Positions 23,634 through 30,224 of a DNA stretch of 34,438 bases are shown in pieces. The translations under genes were made by a program, and so were the position numbers. Each line of letters starts with the position of its first letter. Positions within the stretch are counted from its first letter, which is position 1. This stretch comes from an uncultured Planctomycetaceae bacterium (GTDB lineage: Bacteria; Planctomycetota; Planctomycetia; Pirellulales; Pirellulaceae). The stretch spans positions 1 through 34,438 of the forward strand of contig CAIXSC010000173.1 in NCBI GenBank assembly GCA_903921945.1, in the 5' to 3' direction. Under the pieces are notes generated by a model. That model did not search any database, had not been told where the DNA came from, and saw nothing but the letters and a program-made list of their open reading frames with translations.

Positions 23634-23663
23634 TTGACATTCCACTGCGGAACCGATTACAGT
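23634..23663 (+). promoter_or_regulatory. Sigma-70-type promoter of the electron-transfer operon
   Basis: A perfect TTGACA (23634-23639) and TACAGT (23658-23663, four of six matching TATAAT) are separated by 18 bases. Transcription would begin near 23670, about 47 bases before the chosen GTG start of the first operon gene. It lies inside the upstream extension of that frame, which argues against the longer start at 23477. Confidence 0.6.
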
Positions 23664-23716
23664 TTCGCGGTCGAGAAGGGATTGATTCGCTAGGAAAGCG
23701 GCTGGGGAAACGGACA

Positions 23717-24721
23717 GTGCTATTCCATCGGGACACGTTTCGCAGCCTTCACGCGCGTTGGCTGGCGTTGGCGATTGTGGCCTTCGCGGCCAGTGCCCTA
23801 GCGTACGTGTGGGAATGGCGGTTGATCGGAGCGCTCCCGGGCGGCGGTTCCCGCGTCGGCTTGGTGCTTGGCGTTGTCGCGGGCATCATTTGCCTGTTTG
23901 AATTCGCGCTCGTAGGGCGCAAAACGCGTTGGTTCCGCACGCGTCGGCGGATTCTCGGCCTATCGATCGGCTCGGCGAAAGCTTGGATGGCCGCCCATAT
24001 TTGGCTCGGTTTGCTCGCCGTGCCCCTGGTTTTTTTGCATAGCGGCTTCCAGTTCGGCGGACCTCTGACCACCGCGTTGGCGTGGCTGTTCGCGTTGGTG
24101 ATCGCCAGCGGCGCGGCCGGTTTGGTGCTTCAAAACATTTTGCCGCGACTCATCACCGATTCGATTCCTGAAGAGACCATCTATTCACAGATCGACACCG
24201 TGGGGCGGCAGTTCGCGGCGGACGCGGTGCGGTTAGCGCAGCGTTACGCCGGACCCGGACCGCGTGGTCTGTGGGACGACTTCGAGTCGCAATTCGCCGC
24301 CGAGCGAGGTGTGGCGGGCGATGTGTTGGTGGTCGGCGCGCCTCGCCGCGTGGGCACGATCGTCACGCCCACACCGCACGGTGAACTTGAGAAACCGCTC
24401 GCGGCCGACTCCCCCGAGCTGCACGCGGCGCTTCGCGATCAGGTTGTCGCCTTCCTCTCGACTGGCCGGGCGGCGTCGGCCGATTTCTCATCGGTCGCGC
24501 GGATTCGCTGGTATTTCGAAGACCTGCGGCGTCGGGTTGTCCGCGACGCCGCCCCTGCGATCGACCAGATTGAGTCGCTCTGCCTGCAACGTCGGCAAAT
24601 GGAACGGCAGAAGAACCTGCATGTCGTTTTGCACTGTTGGCTGTCGGTCCACTTGCCGCTGTCGGTGGCGCTGATGTGGTTGTTGGTCGCTCACGTTTTT
24701 GGCGCCCTGCTGTATGCATAA
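23717..24721 (+). CDS. Membrane protein with diheme cytochrome-b histidine pattern
   Basis: A 334-residue inner-membrane protein with five predicted helices (residues ~14-33, 48-66, 92-110, 118-142, 304-330) and a soluble domain of ~160 residues between helices four and five. Helix three holds H94 and H108 and helix five H312 and H326. Both pairs are exactly 14 residues apart, the same spacing as the heme-ligand pairs of cytochrome b in the bc1 complex. This predicts two b-type hemes stacked across the membrane. H302 and H306 lie just ahead of helix five. I cannot name the family. The GTG at 23717 is chosen for GGGGAAA nine bases ahead and the promoter upstream. A decaheme cytochrome gene follows after 33 bases, so it probably carries electrons across the membrane. 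Confidence 0.75.
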   Translation: MLFHRDTFRSLHARWLALAIVAFAASALAYVWEWRLIGALPGGGSRVGLVLGVVAGIICLFEFALVGRKTRWFRTRRRILGLSIGSAKAWMAAHIWLGLLAVPLVFLHSGFQFGGPLTTALAWLFALVIASGAAGLVLQNILPRLITDSIPEETIYSQIDTVGRQFAADAVRLAQRYAGPGPRGLWDDFESQFAAERGVAGDVLVVGAPRRVGTIVTPTPHGELEKPLAADSPELHAALRDQVVAFLSTGRAASADFSSVARIRWYFEDLRRRVVRDAAPAIDQIESLCLQRRQMERQKNLHVVLHCWLSVHLPLSVALMWLLVAHVFGALLYA

Positions 24722-24754
24722 TCGCCCCAGCATCCTCGCCCGGCGAAACCGTTT

Positions 24755-26575
24755 ATGAGTCCACCTGTCGGTCCCCCGCAATCACCGGCGAAGCAGCGAG
24801 CGCTCCGCATTCCGCTCGATTATTACAAGCGGTGGACCGCTCTCGATCGCGCGAAGTGGATGCTCGCGGCGCTCGCGACCATCGTGGGCGCGGCCTACGC
24901 GGTTTGGGTCGTGGCGGGGTATCGGAGCGGCGCGGCGGCCCGCCAGTTCTCGCCGGGCCATGTGACGCTAGCCCACGCGGCTTGGAACGACCGCTGCGAT
25001 GCGTGCCACGAACCGGGTACGCCACTCAACCCGCACGCCGGTGGCAGCGAGACCCTGCGACAATGGTTGACGGGCGGAACGAAGCCGGCCCGGTTGCTGA
25101 ACGAACAAAAATGTGTCGCCTGCCACCCAGCGGCGACCCACCATCCCCGTCAAATCGCCGACCAAGTTGAAACTTGCGCTTCCTGCCACCACGATCACGC
25201 CGGCGTCGACGCCGATCTGAAGCAAGTCGCCAGCGAACGTTGCATCGCCTGCCATGCGGAGATCGCCGGCCACTCCACGCTGGCCACCGCGACTCCGGCG
25301 GTGAATGTCGCCTCCTGGGCAACTCATCCCGATTTCCGTGCCTTGGATCATGCTGATCCGGGTCGAGTCAAATTCAATCATCGATTGCACCTGCTTCCGG
25401 GGCAGTACCCGCGGGACGCGAAACCTTCCGCCTTGAAACGACTCGGCACGATCCACAAGTCGTATTGGAATCTCCTTGGTTACGCCCAGGACGCGTCACC
25501 CGATACCGTGGTGCAACTCGATTGCTCGGCGTGCCACGAATTCGAAGAAACCTCGGGCCGTCTCGCCTCCACCCGTTCAACGACCGGTTCGCTTGAGAAC
25601 TCAACAACAGAGTCCGCTGCGACAGAGTCCGCTGCGACAGAGTCCGCATCAACAGAGTCCGCTGCGAAACGGGGTGGTCCGCAGAGCGGTGCTTCGAGTC
25701 CGCTGGTGAGCGGGAATGTGCCGGCCACCGGCGCCTACGCGTTGCCGATCCGTTACGAGCGTCACTGCGCGTCTTGCCATGACGCCGACCTTGCGGCAAC
25801 GGTGGAAGGCTCGCGTGGTGCTGTTCGCGCGTCGATTCCGCATGGTTCGTCGCCGGACACGATCCGCGGCCTTCTCCGCGGCGCGTTCTTGGCCGCCGAA
25901 AGCGATTCGAGCACCGCGACCGGTGGCGGCGTTGCACGCGGCACTCCCGGTGACGGTCCGCTGGTTCCACGCCGCGCCGTGCCCGGCCGTTCGCTGCGGA
26001 GCAACGATGCTGGTCAATCGACGGGCACCAGTCTCGAAGCGATTCCCGCGGCGGCCCGCGTTCGACAGGCCGAATTGCAATTGGCGGCGGAAAGCCACTG
26101 TGGGAAATGCCATCCGTTTTCCGCGGCAGACGCGTCGCGCGGCACGGCCCAAGTTGCGGCGGCGACGGACAGTGAACTGCTCGCGGTGGGCCCGACACAG
26201 ATTCCCGCGATCTGGTTATCCAAGGGCGGTTTCGACCATGCCGCGCATCGCGCGTTGCGCTGCGATGCGTGCCATGAATCGTCTTCGTTCGAGTGGTCCG
26301 CGGGCGGCAAGCCGCCAATCGATGATGCCAAGCCGAAGATCCCGCGAATTGACAACTGTCGCCAGTGCCATGGCGATTCGCCGGCTCAGACGAAGGCGTC
26401 CGTCGCGGTTCGTGCGGATTGCGTGACGTGCCATCGCTATCATGCTGCCAACGATCCGCCGCACGGACACGGCGCCCCCTCGCACACGCCGCCGCCGGCG
26501 CGCCGAATTAGCGCCCGCGAGTGGCTCGATGGCCGCTTTTACCGATCGGAACTTGCCGAGGGGACAACGCCGTGA
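24755..26575 (+). CDS. Decaheme c-type cytochrome, membrane-anchored
   Basis: A 606-residue multiheme cytochrome with ten CxxCH heme-attachment motifs, whose first cysteines are at 81, 120, 141, 163, 257, 338, 449, 503, 535 and 556. A single N-terminal hydrophobic helix (residues ~34-56) likely anchors it with the hemes in the periplasm. Many extra histidines between motifs can serve as second axial ligands. Between hemes five and six lies a Thr/Glu/Ser-Ala repeat region (ESAAT), and a second spacer with few motifs spans 350-440. So the hemes fall in three groups: four, two and four. It sits between the cytochrome-b-like gene and a second multiheme cytochrome, whose start overlaps its stop by one base. 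It should carry electrons between the membrane and periplasmic partners. Confidence 0.9.
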   Translation: MSPPVGPPQSPAKQRALRIPLDYYKRWTALDRAKWMLAALATIVGAAYAVWVVAGYRSGAAARQFSPGHVTLAHAAWNDRCDACHEPGTPLNPHAGGSETLRQWLTGGTKPARLLNEQKCVACHPAATHHPRQIADQVETCASCHHDHAGVDADLKQVASERCIACHAEIAGHSTLATATPAVNVASWATHPDFRALDHADPGRVKFNHRLHLLPGQYPRDAKPSALKRLGTIHKSYWNLLGYAQDASPDTVVQLDCSACHEFEETSGRLASTRSTTGSLENSTTESAATESAATESASTESAAKRGGPQSGASSPLVSGNVPATGAYALPIRYERHCASCHDADLAATVEGSRGAVRASIPHGSSPDTIRGLLRGAFLAAESDSSTATGGGVARGTPGDGPLVPRRAVPGRSLRSNDAGQSTGTSLEAIPAAARVRQAELQLAAESHCGKCHPFSAADASRGTAQVAAATDSELLAVGPTQIPAIWLSKGGFDHAAHRALRCDACHESSSFEWSAGGKPPIDDAKPKIPRIDNCRQCHGDSPAQTKASVAVRADCVTCHRYHAANDPPHGHGAPSHTPPPARRISAREWLDGRFYRSELAEGTTP

Positions 26576-28326
26576 TGCTGTCCCCGCGTAAACTTGTCCG
26601 CCGCTTCGCCGCGGGACTGTGTGTGGCTGGCTTGGTGTTGGCGTTGCGGGTTGTCCCGGACGGCGCCCCTTCCGCGTCCCGCGCGACGTTCGCCGCGCCT
26701 CAGGCAGCGACTGCATCTTCGGCGGTCCCGGCGTCGGTTCCTTCGGCAGTCCGTGCGGCAGTCCCTTCGCCCGCGGTGGTGGCGGCGAGCCAGTTGTCGG
26801 CCGCACCTAACTCGCCGGCGCCGCCGGCTTCCACAGGGTGCTCGGCTTCCGCCTGCCACGGCGACCCTGTGGCAGGTGAGGTCCGCGATTGGCGTTCCGC
26901 CGCCACGGCGTGGTCGCTGTTCGATCCCCATCGCCGCGCCTTCGCCGTGCTTTACTCGCCGCGCTCCGTGGAGATCTACGACAATTTGCAGCGAGCCGAG
27001 CAGGAAGGCGCGCCGACGAGCATGCTTCGAGCCTCTCAAGGCACGGCTGACACCGCCGCGTCTGCCGCAATCGAAGGGCCTGATCCAGCGGCGTACGCGC
27101 GGTTCCTGGCCGAACGCTGCATCGGTTGCCACGCGACGTCGCAAAAGCCGGAAGCACCGATCGAGACGCTGGCCGGAGTGACCTGCGGCTCATGCCATCC
27201 CAGCGACTCGGCCGAATGGACGGCCGGCCACTATCTTTCAACCTTCCCTGCGAAGTCCACGGTTGACGGCGCATCGCCGGCCGCTCGCGGAGATCTGTGC
27301 AGCTCGTGCCACCTTGGTCCGAAACGCGCGAGCGGACGTGTGTTTGATGTCAATCACGACCTCATCGCCGCCGGCCACCCGCGGATGCTTTTCGAACTCG
27401 ATTCGCTCTTGGCGAACTACCCCAAGCATTGGGACGAACGCGCGGTTGCTTCCAAGCGGCAAACCGCCGAGGGAGCCCGCTTCCAACACCTTGATCAGTG
27501 GTTCGCGGGCCAAGTCGCTGCCGCTCGCCGAACGCTGGATCAGCTAGAGCATCGCGCCGCGCTGGCGTCGCCCGACTTCGCGCAGTTCGCTTGCGGCGAT
27601 TGCCATCATGCCTTGTCGCCGCCGACCGGCCCCCGTCCACGGGCGGCGCGAGCGGCTTCACGTAAGGGCTCGCCTCGTCCGAGTCTCGAGTCGGTGGAAA
27701 CGCTGTTGTCGGGGCCGATAGCAGAGCCGACTGTCGGGGCGGCCGCCGCGTCCTCCGGTGGAGTTTCCACTGCGGACGTGCTCGAATCCGTTCGCCGCCA
27801 ACTGGAACGCTTCCAGCCATTCGACGACGCTGGCCGCGCGGCGATTGCGAAGCTGCGAGAACGCGTCGAGGCGGTTGCGAATCGCGGACCCGCGACGGTT
27901 GCCGATCATCGCGCTGTTGCCCGCTGGCTCGCCGACCAACTCCGCGAGCCGCGGCGGATCGATTCCTGGGATGCGGCTGTCGAGCGGTTGCTGGCCGTCG
28001 ACGCGTTCCGCGCCGATCTGCCGTCCGCCGCGTCGCCGACCGCGGATTCGCCTCCCGCCAAGGCGGCGGTCGCGGCCTTGAACGAAGCGTTGGAGAGGCT
28101 GCGGGCGGCGCTCTCCGATCCAGCATCGTTTGGACAAAACGGGGCGACGAGCGTTTCGACGTCTGTCCCGCCTCTGATTCCGACTCTCATTCCGACTCTG
28201 TACGACACGCCGGCGGCGTTCGATCCGAGCGTCATCGAGCCGTTGTTGCGGGCGGTCGCGGAACGGCTGGATGATCCCGCGTTTCCACTGCCCGCGTTTC
28301 CGAATCCCGAGGGTTCGCGACCATGA
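26575..28326 (+). CDS. Multiheme c-type cytochrome, cytochrome c554-like
   Basis: A 583-residue exported cytochrome. A signal or anchor helix (residues ~10-27) and a long Ala/Pro/Ser linker are followed by one CX4CH motif (C89 to H95, GCSASACHGD) and four CxxCH motifs (C182, C204, C242, C340), so up to five hemes. VNHDLIAAGHPRMLFELDSL (259-278) and a following YPKHW are typical of a multiheme family common in planctomycetes that resembles cytochrome c554. The C-terminal ~240 residues hold no heme motif and look helical with low-complexity linkers. The start ATG overlaps the previous stop by one base and GAGGGG lies upstream. Its stop overlaps the next gene as ATGA. This places a periplasmic cytochrome in the same transcript as cytoplasmic NADH-handling proteins. 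Confidence 0.88.
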   Translation: MLSPRKLVRRFAAGLCVAGLVLALRVVPDGAPSASRATFAAPQAATASSAVPASVPSAVRAAVPSPAVVAASQLSAAPNSPAPPASTGCSASACHGDPVAGEVRDWRSAATAWSLFDPHRRAFAVLYSPRSVEIYDNLQRAEQEGAPTSMLRASQGTADTAASAAIEGPDPAAYARFLAERCIGCHATSQKPEAPIETLAGVTCGSCHPSDSAEWTAGHYLSTFPAKSTVDGASPAARGDLCSSCHLGPKRASGRVFDVNHDLIAAGHPRMLFELDSLLANYPKHWDERAVASKRQTAEGARFQHLDQWFAGQVAAARRTLDQLEHRAALASPDFAQFACGDCHHALSPPTGPRPRAARAASRKGSPRPSLESVETLLSGPIAEPTVGAAAASSGGVSTADVLESVRRQLERFQPFDDAGRAAIAKLRERVEAVANRGPATVADHRAVARWLADQLREPRRIDSWDAAVERLLAVDAFRADLPSAASPTADSPPAKAAVAALNEALERLRAALSDPASFGQNGATSVSTSVPPLIPTLIPTLYDTPAAFDPSVIEPLLRAVAERLDDPAFPLPAFPNPEGSRP

Positions 28327-30218
28327 TTGTGCAAGAGCTGCTGCGCTTGCAGGACACGTTTGGCTACCTGCCTCGGAAGCAGATGGCGGCGCTTGCTCAT
28401 CGCCTATCCGTGCCGCTCTACCGAGTCCATGAGGTGGCGACGTTTTTTCCCCACTTCACGGTGTTTCCCACCGACGAAGAGGAGCGGCGTGGCGCGGCGG
28501 CGCTGCCCGAATTCGAAGTCGCCGTCTGTCGCGACATGGCCTGCCAACTTCGTGGAGCTCCCCAATATGTGGAGGCGCTCGAGAAGGCGGCGGCCGCTCA
28601 CGGTGGCAAAGTCCGAGTTCGCAGCGTTTCCTGCCTGGGGCGTTGCGACCGCGCACCGGCCGTGCGCATCGTTCAACACGCGTCCGGCGATGCGGGCTCG
28701 AGTCATTCCGATGCCCAGGACTCGTCGAATCACGGGCATCACGTGCGCGCCTTGATGGGAAGGCCGGTCGCCGAGGTCGTTGCTGTGGCCCAGTCGGTGT
28801 TCGCAGGCCGCGTCGATGACCGTTTGCCCGACGATCGGGACATCGCGTTTCCCCCGAGCCAAAACCCGGCCGAATGGCGCATCGATGCTTACGGAGGACA
28901 ACCGCGCGAGGCCCGTTACGCGGCGATTCGCCGGTTTGTGGCCAGCGCCTCCACCGACCCAAGTTTCAATAGCGAACGGGTTCGCATTATCAAGGCGCTG
29001 CAAACGGCGAATCTGCTCGGCATGGGTGGCGCTGGGGGACGGGCTTACAAGAAGTGGAGCGAAGTCCGCGAAGCGACTGGCGAGCGGCGCTACGTGGTGT
29101 GCAACGGCGATGAGAGCGAGCCGGGCACGTTCAAAGACCGCGAACTGTTGTTGCGGGCGCCGCATCTGGTCGTCGAAGGCATTTTGCTCGCCGCCCTGGT
29201 GGTTGGGGCCGAGCACGCCTTCCTTTACATCCGCCACGAATACGAAGAGGCGATCGAAGCGGCGCGACAGGAAATCGCGTGGGCTCGCCAGTATGGACTG
29301 TGTGGCGACAACATCCTCAACTCGGGATTGCGCTGCGATCTGCAAGTGTTCGTCAGCCCGGGCGGCTACATCTGCGGCGAGCAGACAGCGATGGTCCAGG
29401 CGATCCAGGACGAACGTGCCGAGCCCCGGAACCGGCCGCCCGAATTGCAGACGAACGGACTGTGGAACATGCCGACGCTGGTGAACAACGTCGAAACGCT
29501 CGCCTGGGCCCCCGCCATCGCGATCGCCGGCGACGGTTCGGGCCGCTGGTATGCCGACCATGGCCTCGCGGGTTATCAAGGGGCCCGATTTTTTTCCGTG
29601 TCGGGCGATGTCGAAAAGCCGGGCGTTTACGAGGTTCCCATCGGGATCACGCTGGGCGAGCTTTTGGACAATTACTGCGGCGGCATTCAAGGCGGCAAAC
29701 CGATCAAGGCGTTCGCGCTTTCCGGCCCGTCGGGCGGTTTTCTTCCGCCTGTTCTGCCGCTCGATTCGTTCAGTCCGGAAACTCGGGACAAGGTCAAAAA
29801 GTTGGCGGGCGAAGACGCGAACGCTTTCGATCTTCGCAAACTGCCGCTCGATCTGGGCGTCACTCGGCAGTTGAAGTTGATGCTCGGCGCGGCGATCGTC
29901 GTCTACGCGGAAGGCTCGGACCTTGTCGCGCAGATGCTGGCTTGCCAGCGTTTTTACCAAGCCGAGTCTTGCGGCAAATGCGTGCCGTGTCGAATCGGGT
30001 CGGCGAAGCTGGTTTCGATCGGCGAGGATTTGCGGACCGGCAAGCTCGATCAAGCTGCCGCTAACCGGTTGAGCGACCGGCAACAGAGCGAACTGTTCGC
30101 GTTGGCGCAGGCGATGGCGGACACCGCGATTTGTGGACTCGGCACTTCCGCCCCGAATCCGCTCAAATCGCTGCTCGCGTACTTCCCCCAAGATGTCTCC
30201 AAACACCTCCGGACCTAA
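28323..30218 (+). CDS. NuoE-NuoF fusion, NAD(P)H-oxidising flavin/iron-sulphur subunit
   Basis: A 631-residue cytoplasmic protein that joins the NuoE and NuoF modules of complex I, as in HoxF and formate dehydrogenase beta subunits. The NuoE part has a thioredoxin-like [2Fe-2S] site at C69, C74, C104 and C108 (Cx4C, Cx3C), followed by a ~25-residue His/Ser-rich linker. The NuoF part has FMN/NADH motifs GMGGAGGRAYKKW (233-245), GDESEPGTFKDRELL (262-276) and GGYICGEQTAM (347-357), plus the [4Fe-4S] ligands C550, C553, C556 and C604. The usual GRGGAGFPTGxKW is changed at several places, which may alter nucleotide preference. Electrons from NAD(P)H should pass through FMN to the next gene's product. 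No hydrogenase or formate dehydrogenase large subunit is in the window. Confidence 0.9.
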   Translation: MIVQELLRLQDTFGYLPRKQMAALAHRLSVPLYRVHEVATFFPHFTVFPTDEEERRGAAALPEFEVAVCRDMACQLRGAPQYVEALEKAAAAHGGKVRVRSVSCLGRCDRAPAVRIVQHASGDAGSSHSDAQDSSNHGHHVRALMGRPVAEVVAVAQSVFAGRVDDRLPDDRDIAFPPSQNPAEWRIDAYGGQPREARYAAIRRFVASASTDPSFNSERVRIIKALQTANLLGMGGAGGRAYKKWSEVREATGERRYVVCNGDESEPGTFKDRELLLRAPHLVVEGILLAALVVGAEHAFLYIRHEYEEAIEAARQEIAWARQYGLCGDNILNSGLRCDLQVFVSPGGYICGEQTAMVQAIQDERAEPRNRPPELQTNGLWNMPTLVNNVETLAWAPAIAIAGDGSGRWYADHGLAGYQGARFFSVSGDVEKPGVYEVPIGITLGELLDNYCGGIQGGKPIKAFALSGPSGGFLPPVLPLDSFSPETRDKVKKLAGEDANAFDLRKLPLDLGVTRQLKLMLGAAIVVYAEGSDLVAQMLACQRFYQAESCGKCVPCRIGSAKLVSIGEDLRTGKLDQAAANRLSDRQQSELFALAQAMADTAICGLGTSAPNPLKSLLAYFPQDVSKHLRT

Positions 30219-30224
30219 CGCGCT

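Noticed and set aside
23477..23716. 80-residue extension of the cytochrome-b-like protein
   Set aside because: A sigma-70-type promoter (23634-23663) lies inside it and the residues are Arg/Gly-rich without hydrophobic or conserved features.
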